Positions 15,250 to 23,710 of a stretch of 64,000 nucleotides of DNA are shown in pieces. The notes beneath the pieces were generated by a model, which saw only the letters and a program-made list of their open reading frames with translations, was not told the origin of the DNA and searched no databases. Both the position numbers and the translations under genes were made by a program. Source of the DNA: Clostridium_AM tanneri (GTDB lineage Bacteria > Bacillota > Clostridia > Clostridiales > Clostridiaceae); NCBI RefSeq assembly GCF_033659955.1, contig NZ_JARUJP010000004.1, forward strand, positions 124,001-188,000. Direction: 5' to 3'. Each line of letters starts with the position of its first letter. Position 1 is the stretch's first letter.

Positions 15250-18006
15250 TTAAAAAATATTCTGTAATTCTTCTAAGGTTTCACTAATTTCTTTTGCACT
15301 TGAAACTAAGTCCAAGGCTACTGTTTCTGTTCTATTTAGCTCTTCATTATGTAAATTTACAATTTTTGAAATCTCACTAGTGTGTTTTACGATATTTTGT
15401 ACCTCTGATGCCTGTACATTTGTGGCAGCAGCTACTTCATTAGCCTGTTCAGCTATATCCTTCACAGTATTTTTAATCTTATCAGCACCTGTTGCCTGTT
15501 CTTTTATAATTTCATTAATTTGTCTCATTTGCTCTCTTGCATTTACCGTTCCCTTGATAACTTCTTCTACACCTATTGCCTGTTCCTTGGCTGCCTTTGC
15601 TACCTGTGTTATTTGAGCTGCCAAATTCTCTGTTGCTACAGTTATATTTTGTCCCTGAGCAGCCTGTTCTTTTACTGCTGCTGTAATTTGTCTTACCTGT
15701 TCTCTTGCATTTTCTACACCCTTTATAACTTGCTCTACTGCTAAGGCTTGCTCTTTTCCTGCTGTAGCCACTTGTATTGTTTGTTCTGATACATTTTCTA
15801 CTGCTGCAACTATATTTTGTCCCTGTTTAGCCTGCTCCTTTACAGCTACTGTAATTTGTCTTACCTGTTCCCTTGCATTTACTACCCCTCTTATAACTTC
15901 TTCTGCTACCTCTGCCTGTTCCTTTGTTGCCGAAGTTACTTGTGCTGCTTGCTCTGTTACACTTTCTACTGCAGCAACAATATTTTGACTCTGCTGTGCC
16001 TGCTCTTTTACAGCTGAAGTGATCTGTCTCACTTGTTCTCTTGCATTAGCTACTCCATTTATAACTTCTTCTACAGTTATTGCTTGCTCCTTTGCAGCGG
16101 CAGCCACTTGTATTGTTTGTTCTGATACATTTTCTATAGCTATGACTATATTTTCCCCCTGCTTAGCCTGCTCTTTTACAGCCACTGTAATCTGTCTTAC
16201 CTGCTCTCTTGCATTTACTATTCCTTTAATAATTTCTTCTACCCCTGCTGCTTGTTCCTTAGTTGCTTGAGTTACCATAATAGACTGATTTGTGACATTT
16301 TTCACTGCTTCTAAAACACTTTTGCTATCACTAGTTTGGGCCTCTGTAGCCGTTGTAACTTCTACTATCTCACTATTTACTCTTTCAATACCAGCTACTA
16401 TTTTATCTATAGCTTTCCCAGCTTCGTCTCCTAAACGGGTGCCGTATTCCACCTTTTCCGTCCCTACTCCTATAGCTTTAATAGCATTTGCAGCTTCTTC
16501 TTGAATTCCTTTAATTAAGGAGGCTATTTCCTTAGTAGCTGCTGCTGAACGCTCAGCAAGCTTTCTAACTTCATCTGCAACTACAGCAAAACCCTTTCCA
16601 TGATCTCCAGCTCTTGCTGCCTCAATAGCTGCATTTAAAGCAAGAAGATTTGTTTGGTCAGCAATATCATCAATTACCTCAATAATGCTGCCTATCTTCT
16701 CTGAACTTTTACCTAGTCCATCCATTACTTTTTCAGCTTGATGTATTACCTGAGAAATTTCCTTTATAGCAACTACTGACTCCCCTATAGCATTTTGTCC
16801 TTCTCTTGCATCTTCCTGAACTTTATCGCTAAGTTTATTTATATTTTGAGCATTCTTAGCCACCTGTTCTATAGATGCTACCATTACCTCTACTGTATTA
16901 TGAGCTTCCACAGCAGATTGCTGAAGCATTTCTGAGTTATCAGCTACTCCTTTTATAGATTGGCCCATCTCTTCTATAGATGCTGATATTTGTTCTACTG
17001 AACTTGCAGTACTTTCACTGTTACCTGCTACCTGTTCTATAGAGGCTACAATTTCCTGTACCGCTGCGGAGGTTTCTTCTACTGAACCTTTTAAACTGTC
17101 CGAATTACCTGCTACTCCCTTAATAGACTTTCCCATCTGCTCTATAGATGCTGATATTTCCTCTACTGAGCTTGCAGTACTTTCACTATTGCCTGCTACT
17201 TGCTCTATAGAAGCTGCCATTTCCTGTACTGCTGCAGCAGTCTCTTCTGCTGATCCTTTAAGGCTCTCTGCATTACCTGCTACTCCCTTAATAGACTTTC
17301 CCATTTGCTCAATAGACACAGATATCTCTTCTACTGATTTCGCAGTGCTTTCACTGTTACCTGCTACCTGTTCTATAGATGCTACAGTCTCTTGCACTGC
17401 TGCGGAAGTTTCCTCTACTGATCCCTTTAAACTCTCTGCATTACCTGCTACTCCTTTTATGGACTTTCCTATCTGCTCTATAGATGCAGATATTTCCTCT
17501 ACTGATCCTGTAGTACTTTCGCTGTTTCCTGCTACCTGCTCTATAGAAGCAGCCAATTCCTGTATTGCACTAGTAGTTTCTTTTGCTGATTCTTTTAAAC
17601 TATCTGCATTACCTGCTACACCTTTTATTGACTTTCCCATCTGCTCAATAGACACAGATATTTCTTCTATAGAACCAGCTGTACTTCTACTGTTTTCTGA
17701 TGCACTTTTCATTCCTACTGTCATTTCTTCAATATATTCCGTTGAGTTTGTAGCTAACTCCTTAAGACGTTCAGAATTCTTTACCACACCAGTAATGGAT
17801 TGAGAAAGTTCCTTTGTCATTGTGCTAGTAGACTCTGTTGATGCAGCCTGCTCTTTTGTCCCTTTGTTAATTTGCTTTACAACAGAGGATAAATCCTTCA
17901 ACTGTTCCTGCAATGTTGTTGTATTATTAGCTGCCTTGTTTAGTTTTTTGTTAACTCCATAGCCTTCCATGTACTTAATAGCCATTTTCTTTGTAAATGA
18001 GTTCAT
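15250..18006 (-). CDS. Giant soluble chemoreceptor with repeat-lengthened coiled-coil arms
   Basis: This 918-residue protein has no signal peptide, no membrane segment and no recognisable input or HAMP domain. The signalling tip is normal for methyl-accepting receptors: ADQTNLLALNAAIEAARAG then GKGFAVVADEVRKLAERS at about residues 448-485. On the N-terminal side, residues 113-392 are five successive 56-residue units (SIEQMGKSIKGVAGN is the hallmark). On the C-terminal side, residues 589-868 are five 56-residue units of another kind (NAREQVRQIT and VKEQAKQGQN). The fifth unit on each side is degenerate. Each unit is exactly eight heptads, and the arms are nearly equal in length (about 466 and 452 residues). 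AGGAGG precedes the ATG at 18006. It lies between cheA and cheR. Confidence 0.92.
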   Translation of the reverse strand: MNSFTKKMAIKYMEGYGVNKKLNKAANNTTTLQEQLKDLSSVVKQINKGTKEQAASTESTSTMTKELSQSITGVVKNSERLKELATNSTEYIEEMTVGMKSASENSRSTAGSIEEISVSIEQMGKSIKGVAGNADSLKESAKETTSAIQELAASIEQVAGNSESTTGSVEEISASIEQIGKSIKGVAGNAESLKGSVEETSAAVQETVASIEQVAGNSESTAKSVEEISVSIEQMGKSIKGVAGNAESLKGSAEETAAAVQEMAASIEQVAGNSESTASSVEEISASIEQMGKSIKGVAGNSDSLKGSVEETSAAVQEIVASIEQVAGNSESTASSVEQISASIEEMGQSIKGVADNSEMLQQSAVEAHNTVEVMVASIEQVAKNAQNINKLSDKVQEDAREGQNAIGESVVAIKEISQVIHQAEKVMDGLGKSSEKIGSIIEVIDDIADQTNLLALNAAIEAARAGDHGKGFAVVADEVRKLAERSAAATKEIASLIKGIQEEAANAIKAIGVGTEKVEYGTRLGDEAGKAIDKIVAGIERVNSEIVEVTTATEAQTSDSKSVLEAVKNVTNQSIMVTQATKEQAAGVEEIIKGIVNAREQVRQITVAVKEQAKQGENIVIAIENVSEQTIQVAAAAKEQAITVEEVINGVANAREQVRQITSAVKEQAQQSQNIVAAVESVTEQAAQVTSATKEQAEVAEEVIRGVVNAREQVRQITVAVKEQAKQGQNIVAAVENVSEQTIQVATAGKEQALAVEQVIKGVENAREQVRQITAAVKEQAAQGQNITVATENLAAQITQVAKAAKEQAIGVEEVIKGTVNAREQMRQINEIIKEQATGADKIKNTVKDIAEQANEVAAATNVQASEVQNIVKHTSEISKIVNLHNEELNRTETVALDLVSSAKEISETLEELQNIF
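15403..16242 (-). repeat. C-arm tandem repeats of the giant receptor, five 168-bp units
   Basis: Codons 589-868 split into five in-phase 56-codon units, four close and one diverged. Each begins near VEEVIKG and carries NAREQVRQIT. The units have drifted at the DNA level, so the repeats are clearest as protein. Confidence 0.85.
16831..17670 (-). repeat. N-arm tandem repeats of the giant receptor, five 168-bp units
   Basis: Codons 113-392 split into five in-phase 56-codon units, four close and one diverged. Each unit is itself two related 28-codon halves, the first starting VEEIS and the second VEETS; both halves contain SIEQ. Confidence 0.85.
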
Positions 18007-18039
18007 AATTTTCCTCCTGATCTACTATTTATTAGTTAA

Positions 18040-20082
18040 TTATAAGTTTCTTCTACTAGCTACCATTTTGGCAATTCCCACTACATCCAGGATACAGGCA
18101 ACACTGCCATCTCCTAATATAGTTGCTCCCGAAAAACCATCGACCTTTCCTATGTAGCCTCCAAAAGACTTTACAACAATTTCTTGATTCCCTATTAGCT
18201 CGTCTACAACTATTCCAATTTGTTTTTCTGCTACTCCAATAATTACCACAAAAACATTTTTTCTCTCTGTAGTTCTCGAAATGTTAAAATAATCATGTAG
18301 CCAAACCAGTGGAATAATCTTACCTCTTACCATAACAATTGGTTGTCCCTTAACATTTTCTATTTCACTTTTTTCTTTTCTTACAATTTCTATTACATTA
18401 CTCATTGGAAGTGCATAGATTACATCTCTAAGTTTTATTAAAAGTCCCCTTAATATAGCTAATGTTAAAGGTAACTTAATTTTAAACTTCGTGCCCTGTC
18501 CTTCTTCTGTTTCTGTTTCTATGATGCCATTTAACTTATCAATATGATTTCTTACTATATCCATACCAACTCCACGACCGGATACATCACTTACGGTTTT
18601 TGATGTAGAGAAACCACTTTTAAATATTAAGTTTATGATATCCTCTCTAGACATAGTTTCTGCTTCTTGTGGAGCTATTAGTTTTTTTTCTATAGCAGAC
18701 TCTTTTATCTTCTCTAAGTTTATTCCTGCTCCATCATCTTCAACGGTTATAATTACATGATTCTCCTGGTGACATGCTGTAACTTTTAATGTGCCCTTTT
18801 CTGCCTTTCCTGCACTTTTACGAAGTTCTGATTTCTCAATTCCATGGTCTACAGAATTACGAATTAGATGAATAAGTGGATCACTTATTTCTTCTATGAT
18901 AGTCTTGTCCATTTCTGTATCTTCACCTTCTAGAATCAAATTGACCTCTTTTTCTAGTGCAGCTGACAGATCCCTAACTATTCTAGGAAGTCTATTGAAC
19001 AACTGCTTAACAGGGACCATCCTAGTTTTCATAACTCCCTCTTGCAGCTCACTAACTACTCTGGTTATATGATTAGAAATTCCTAAAAGTTCTTCCACAG
19101 AGTTGTCTTGGGAATAACGATTATATAAATCACTTCCAACCTTGGCCATTCTAGTCTGTTCAATTACTAATTCCCCTATTAAATTCATTATCTTTTCCAA
19201 CCGTTCTACATCTACCCGTAGAGTTTGTAGTACTTTTTTATCACTATTAGGCTTGTCTTTATCTGTAGCAGCACTTTTTTCTTCTATAGTCTCTTCGTCT
19301 TTACAATTTTCTATCTGATTACACTGTACTTCGTTAAAGTTATGTATTTCAACTTTATCTACATCCATCAACTGTTCTTCTGCATTCTTTTGAAGTTCTA
19401 TTTTGTCATAATTACTAATAAGTAAATAACTTACCTTACCTACAGAAGATTCATCAGATAAATTCATTAAATCCGGTATAGTCTTTACTACAGTTCCAAG
19501 TTCATTAAAATGGTTCATGATAAGACAGGCTCTAGTTAACTTCATAAAACTTTCTTCTGAAATATGAATTTCACAAAGTAAAGTATTAAGTCCCATTTCC
19601 CTTGCTTGAACAACTTGCATTTTCACATCTTCATCCCGGAAAAGTTCCTTTGATAGACTTTCTAAATCAACTTCTCCACTGGGCACATTTTGTTCTAGTA
19701 TTAGGTTCAGTTCCGAAATTATTTCATTAATTTCTGTAGTTATATTTGTTTTATCTACTACAAATTCATCTATTAATAACTTTAAATGGTCTAAACACTT
19801 AAATAAAATATCAATAACAGTTTTATTTAAAAAAAGTATTCCATTCCGGATTTTATCCAATACGTTCTCCATTTCATGGGTCAGTATCTTCATTTTCTCA
19901 AATCCCATAGAAGAAGATGATCCCTTCAAGGTATGAGCTACTCGAAATATTTTTTGTATAAGCTCAGGACTTTCGCCACTTTGCTCCAATTCTAAAATAC
20001 CTTGTTCTAATAACTGCAGCTGTTCTTCCACTTCATCCACAAAGGCTCTAATTATTTCAGAACGTTCAAATACTCCAGACAT
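18040..20082 (-). CDS. cheA: CheA, chemotaxis histidine kinase
   Basis: This 680-residue kinase has the classical order. The P1 Hpt domain has phospho-His H50 in VAHTLKGSS. A P2-like region lies at about 135-235, followed by an acidic linker. The P3 dimerisation helix pair follows (VDVERLEKIMNLIGELVI), then the P4 ATP-binding domain with HLIRNSVDHGIE, DDGAGI and GRGVGMDIV, and the P5 CheW-like domain at the C terminus. It phosphorylates CheY and CheB under control of the receptor. AAAGGAG precedes the ATG at 20082. It is 14 bases after cheW and 33 bases before the giant receptor gene, so receptor and kinase are almost certainly made together. Confidence 0.96.
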   Translation of the reverse strand: MSGVFERSEIIRAFVDEVEEQLQLLEQGILELEQSGESPELIQKIFRVAHTLKGSSSSMGFEKMKILTHEMENVLDKIRNGILFLNKTVIDILFKCLDHLKLLIDEFVVDKTNITTEINEIISELNLILEQNVPSGEVDLESLSKELFRDEDVKMQVVQAREMGLNTLLCEIHISEESFMKLTRACLIMNHFNELGTVVKTIPDLMNLSDESSVGKVSYLLISNYDKIELQKNAEEQLMDVDKVEIHNFNEVQCNQIENCKDEETIEEKSAATDKDKPNSDKKVLQTLRVDVERLEKIMNLIGELVIEQTRMAKVGSDLYNRYSQDNSVEELLGISNHITRVVSELQEGVMKTRMVPVKQLFNRLPRIVRDLSAALEKEVNLILEGEDTEMDKTIIEEISDPLIHLIRNSVDHGIEKSELRKSAGKAEKGTLKVTACHQENHVIITVEDDGAGINLEKIKESAIEKKLIAPQEAETMSREDIINLIFKSGFSTSKTVSDVSGRGVGMDIVRNHIDKLNGIIETETEEGQGTKFKIKLPLTLAILRGLLIKLRDVIYALPMSNVIEIVRKEKSEIENVKGQPIVMVRGKIIPLVWLHDYFNISRTTERKNVFVVIIGVAEKQIGIVVDELIGNQEIVVKSFGGYIGKVDGFSGATILGDGSVACILDVVGIAKMVASRRNL

Positions 20083-20096
20083 AGTTTTCAGCTCCT

Positions 20097-20525
20097 TTAT
20101 TCATGGTAGAGAATCTTATCAATCTTCAAGATACCAGCAATTCCTTCTTCTATAATCCCAATTCCAAGAAAATAACTGCTGTCTAATTCACCTAACATAT
20201 CAGGTGCTTGTTGAATTTCTTTAAAACGAAGAACTTGACTTACTTCATCTACTATCATTCCTATTATTTCATCTCTACTTTCAACCACAATAATTCTTGT
20301 GGACTTAGTGGCAGAATAATTTTTTATTCCAAATCTCTTATGTATATTCACTACTGGAACAACCTTCCCACGGAGGTTAATAATCCCCTCTAGAAAAGCT
20401 CTGCTGTTAGGTACAGCGGTAATCTTTTGCATCTTAATTATTTCAAAAATATCATTAATTTTTAAAGCACACTTATCATCAGCTAACTTAAAGATAACGT
20501 ATTGACTATCTAGTAAATCATCCAT
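20097..20525 (-). CDS. cheW: CheW, receptor-kinase coupling protein
   Basis: This 142-residue single-domain protein has the CheW pattern: FKLADDKCALKINDI at the start, AVPNSRAFLEGIINLRGKVV in the middle (the NLRG loop contacts CheA) and the VDEVSQV strand. It links receptor tips to CheA in the cytoplasm. AGAGGTTG lies upstream of the ATG at 20525. No second cheW or cheV gene is in the window. Confidence 0.94.
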   Translation of the reverse strand: MDDLLDSQYVIFKLADDKCALKINDIFEIIKMQKITAVPNSRAFLEGIINLRGKVVPVVNIHKRFGIKNYSATKSTRIIVVESRDEIIGMIVDEVSQVLRFKEIQQAPDMLGELDSSYFLGIGIIEEGIAGILKIDKILYHE

Positions 20526-20553
20526 AAAAATTCAACCTCTGTTCATAATAATA

Positions 20554-20907
20554 TTAGAGCTTATTAAGGGTTTGTACTACGTAATCTTCTTTATAAGGCT
20601 TTACAATGAATCCTTTCGCTCCTGCCATAACTGCTTCTCTAACAAAGGTTTCTTGTCCCATGGCAGAAATCATAACAACCTTCGCATTAGGATCTATCTT
20701 TCTAATTTCCCTTAAGGCATTTACTCCATCCATTTCAGGCATAGTTATATCCATTGTAACTACATCAGGGCAAAGTGATTTAAATTTTGTCACTCCATCT
20801 AAACCGTTTACTGCTTCACCTACAACTTCAAAGCCATTACTCTCTAAGATTGTCTTAAGGGATACCCTCATAAAGGCCGCGTCATCTACTATTAAAACCT
20901 TTTTCAT
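20554..20907 (-). CDS. cheY: CheY-type response regulator
   Basis: This is a 117-residue receiver with D8/D9, phospho-Asp D53 (VTMDITMPEMDG), a Ser/Ala switch in MISAMG and K103 in VKPYK. It is the first gene of the chemosensory operon and is expected to take phosphate from CheA. The ATG at 20907 is chosen because GGGAG is nine bases upstream; earlier in-frame ATGs overlap that site. No flagellar switch gene or CheC/CheX phosphatase lies nearby, so its target is open. Confidence 0.9.
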   Translation of the reverse strand: MKKVLIVDDAAFMRVSLKTILESNGFEVVGEAVNGLDGVTKFKSLCPDVVTMDITMPEMDGVNALREIRKIDPNAKVVMISAMGQETFVREAVMAGAKGFIVKPYKEDYVVQTLNKL

Positions 20908-20983
20908 TACCATCATCTCCCTAATCATTTATTTATATTATATAGATACTCTTTTTTTGTTTCATTCTTTAGTATCCAAAATA

Positions 20984-21565
20984 TTACACTAGTTTAAAAA
21001 CCATTTCCAAAGTTGAACTAACCTTTTCCTGTAAAGAGAATTTGCATTCATTCATTCTCCATTTCATTACCGTTTCTCTAAATAAACCTAAAATTACAGC
21101 CGAAAGCATTTCACCATCTAATTCAATAGAAAACTCTCCGGATTTTTTTCCTTCTTCTACAAGCTCAGCAATAAAATTACTTCTTGAATTAGAAATGGAT
21201 TTAATTTTTTCGAATGCATCGTTATTTTGTCTGAAAAACTCGTATGAGTTATATATAGCTGTTATGGCAGGATAATTTTCATAGTACTGGGCAAAGGATT
21301 GTATAAAAAATCTTATGGCCTCTTTTGACTTTAATTCTTTTATTTTTATAGTTTCTATAATCACATCATCATAATGGCTATAGTATTCTATAACAGCTAA
21401 GATAATTTCATCTTTGCTTTTAAAATGCTTATATAAAGCGCCTTCCGTTACACCTTGGTTTTTCGCAAGCTCCTTGGTAGACAGACCCTGCAAACCTAAT
21501 CTATCAATTATTTCTACAGCACCTAAAATTATTCTTTCTCTTCTTGATATAAACAGATTCTTCAT
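20984..21565 (-). CDS. TetR-family transcriptional regulator
   Basis: This 193-residue protein has the TetR N-terminal helix-turn-helix (GLSTKELAKNQGVTEGALY, then KHFKSKDEII) and an all-helical C-terminal domain for an unknown ligand. AGGAGG precedes the ATG at 21565. A perfect 16-bp palindrome lies 15 bases upstream of the start, so it probably represses itself. It is transcribed toward cheY with 76 bases between them, so it may be the first gene of, or a regulator of, the chemosensory operon. That link is inferred. Confidence 0.88.
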   Translation of the reverse strand: MKNLFISRRERIILGAVEIIDRLGLQGLSTKELAKNQGVTEGALYKHFKSKDEIILAVIEYYSHYDDVIIETIKIKELKSKEAIRFFIQSFAQYYENYPAITAIYNSYEFFRQNNDAFEKIKSISNSRSNFIAELVEEGKKSGEFSIELDGEMLSAVILGLFRETVMKWRMNECKFSLQEKVSSTLEMVFKLV

Positions 21566-21579
21566 TTCTCCTCCTAGGT

Positions 21580-21595
21580 AAGTAAGTACTTACTT
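21580..21595. promoter_or_regulatory. Palindromic operator for the TetR-type regulator
   Basis: AAGTAAGTACTTACTT is a perfect 16-bp palindrome immediately upstream of the ribosome site of the regulator gene. It matches the AGTAAGTACTTACT type of site known for several TetR-family repressors. Confidence 0.75.
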
Positions 21596-21729
21596 TCCAC
21601 TATTAATTCCATTATATAAAAATTAGCATAATTTTGTCAATATGTAGGTTTTTTTAAGCTAAATTGTAGAATTTAGTATAATATTAACTTTTTGCCTTTT
21701 AATAGAGTCAAAGTAAAGAGAAAAAAATA

Positions 21730-21768
21730 CTGTCTAGTTCTAGAAATTACCTTCTATCCCTTAGACAG
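21730..21768 (-). terminator. Terminator of the minus-strand glycosyltransferase genes
   Basis: CTGTCTA (21730-21736) pairs with TAGACAG (21762-21768), with a second inner helix (TAGAA with TTCTA). On the minus strand it is followed by TATTTTTTT. It lies 16 bases past the stop codon at 21784. Confidence 0.7.
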
Positions 21769-21783
21769 CTACTAAAATATTTT

Positions 21784-23706
21784 CTATCTTAAATCACTTA
21801 AAGTATTTTTATAGATCTGTATTATCTCCCTTACCAATTCATCATTATTAAAGTTTCTTTCACACCAGCTTTTTCCCCAGTCTCCTATTTTTTTACGTGC
21901 TTCTGGGTTTAATATTAGGTGTTTTATATCTCTGGCTATTCTAGCAGCATTAGGTTTCTCTAAAGCATCATGATCTCCAAAATACATCTTCCATTGAATA
22001 TCTCTGGTTCTTTCAGTTATAGGTCCCGCGTAACCTTGATTTCCTACAGCAATTATTGGTTTGCTGCATAACATTCCTTCCAAGGCGACTCTTCCAGTAC
22101 CTATTATTATCTCACTTTCTTTATAATAAGGTATTACATCTACCTTAGCACCTACTACATGAACGACCTTTTCATTTACCATTTCATTGATAACCTGTGC
22201 TTCCTTTTCTATACCCTCCTTTCCTGGACCATCTCCTACTATAACTGCGTGTAGATTATGGAACTGTCCTAGAAGTTGAGAATAGCTAAATAAAAATACA
22301 CGGGCTGCGTCGGTCTTGTTCCAATCTAATCTACTACAGTAACACAGAATTCCTGCATTTCTTGGAATGCTAAGTTCTCTTCTTATGTCTGCAGACCTAG
22401 AAGAATCTTTAAGCATATCTGTACTGACTCCATTTTGAATTACAACAACTTTGCCCTTAATCTTATCTTCAAGTTTTGCCTCCAGCATTTCTTTTACTGG
22501 TTCGCTTACTGCAATGACCTTAGATGCCATTATACAGCTAGAGTATAAAACACTATTAGGATAAAATAGCCCATGAACGGTAACGACATAAGGTATCTTA
22601 TACATTCTATAAAGTTCACTGGCAAGCTGCATACTTGCAAAGAGATGACAGTGAACTAAGTTTATTTTCTCTTCGTCAATAATGTTCTTTACCAGCTTTA
22701 GCATACCAAACTTTTTCTTATTAGATATATAATCTGTATCCATAGGAATTTTAATTACTTTTATCCCATAGGAATGTAGTATTGCTTCTGTAGGTCCACC
22801 GGAAGTCCCTACTACCACATAAACTCCCCTTTGAATTAACTTTCTTGTAAGATTAACCACATGTGTTTCTGTTCCACCAACATTTAATGCATCTATAAGC
22901 ATCAATACTCGTATATTACTTTTCTCATTTACTTGTATTTTGTTCTCAATAACCTTTAACTCCTTATAAAAATCGTTATATTGAAGATGATTTTTAACAG
23001 AAGGGTCTTTAAGAAGTTTAGATACTTGCTTATTATATTCCTTTTCGTTTTGCATATGGTATGCATCCTTATGTCTTCTATAAGAATATAGAATAGCCTC
23101 TACTTTTCTTACTTTGCCCATTTTAATAAGCTCTAGTAACAGCTCTACATGGTCGTCAAGCTCCAGAGTCTTATTTTCAAAATTCACTTTATCCATAAGT
23201 TCTTTACGAATCATTAAGGTAGGAAATAGAATAGGGATGAAGCCTCCAATAATGGCCTTTTGAATATCTTCATAAGTAACATAATGATTTTGAATTCTTT
23301 CCACAAAAGTACAGTCCTTTGCCAAGGATTGGTCTCTTGTAAAGCAAGAAATAAGACAGGATACCATACCATCCTGTGGATTTTCCAACAAGTATTTTAA
23401 CTGTAATTCTAAGCGGTTAGGTGCACTTATGTCATCACCGTCATGCCTTATGACAAAATCTCCCTTCGCAAGCTTGTATCCCTCTAAAAAGGCATAAGTA
23501 AGTCCTTGATGCTGCTTTAGGTTTACTAAACGAATTCTAACGTCCTTTATTCCAGATATTTTTTCTTCTGTTTTATCCTCCGAACCATCATTTACAATTA
23601 TCAATTCCCAGTTCCTATAGGTCTGCTCTAGTATACTTCTAATACTCTCTTCCATAAAAGCTTCACAGTTATATACCGGCATAATAATGCTAATTAGTGG
23701 TCTCAT
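21784..23706 (-). CDS. Fused glycosyltransferase, GT2 then GT4
   Basis: The protein has 640 residues when started at the ATG at 23706 (AAAGGGG upstream). Residues about 1-250 are a GT2 domain: ISIIMPVYNCEAFMEESI, then the metal-binding GDFVIRHDGDD and a later LELDDHVELL. Residues about 280-640 are a GT4 domain: LMIDALNVGGTETHVVNL and the signature region GTGRVALEGMLCSKPII. The two could add successive sugars to one glycan. It starts four bases after the stop of the preceding glycosyltransferase gene, so the two are cotranscribed. No membrane segment is visible, so the work is cytoplasmic, on a lipid-linked or protein acceptor. Confidence 0.87.
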   Translation of the reverse strand: MRPLISIIMPVYNCEAFMEESIRSILEQTYRNWELIIVNDGSEDKTEEKISGIKDVRIRLVNLKQHQGLTYAFLEGYKLAKGDFVIRHDGDDISAPNRLELQLKYLLENPQDGMVSCLISCFTRDQSLAKDCTFVERIQNHYVTYEDIQKAIIGGFIPILFPTLMIRKELMDKVNFENKTLELDDHVELLLELIKMGKVRKVEAILYSYRRHKDAYHMQNEKEYNKQVSKLLKDPSVKNHLQYNDFYKELKVIENKIQVNEKSNIRVLMLIDALNVGGTETHVVNLTRKLIQRGVYVVVGTSGGPTEAILHSYGIKVIKIPMDTDYISNKKKFGMLKLVKNIIDEEKINLVHCHLFASMQLASELYRMYKIPYVVTVHGLFYPNSVLYSSCIMASKVIAVSEPVKEMLEAKLEDKIKGKVVVIQNGVSTDMLKDSSRSADIRRELSIPRNAGILCYCSRLDWNKTDAARVFLFSYSQLLGQFHNLHAVIVGDGPGKEGIEKEAQVINEMVNEKVVHVVGAKVDVIPYYKESEIIIGTGRVALEGMLCSKPIIAVGNQGYAGPITERTRDIQWKMYFGDHDALEKPNAARIARDIKHLILNPEARKKIGDWGKSWCERNFNNDELVREIIQIYKNTLSDLR

Positions 23707-23710
23707 AAAA

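Noticed and set aside
15403..17670. Regular tandem units that might look like a CRISPR or minisatellite array
   Set aside because: The period is 168 bp, the units are in reading frame, diverged, and code for heptads of a chemoreceptor; there are no spacers.
17189..17803. 204-codon plus-strand frame opposite the N-arm repeats of the giant receptor
   Set aside because: It is the shadow of repeated coiled-coil codons on the other strand; no ribosome site and low-complexity composition.
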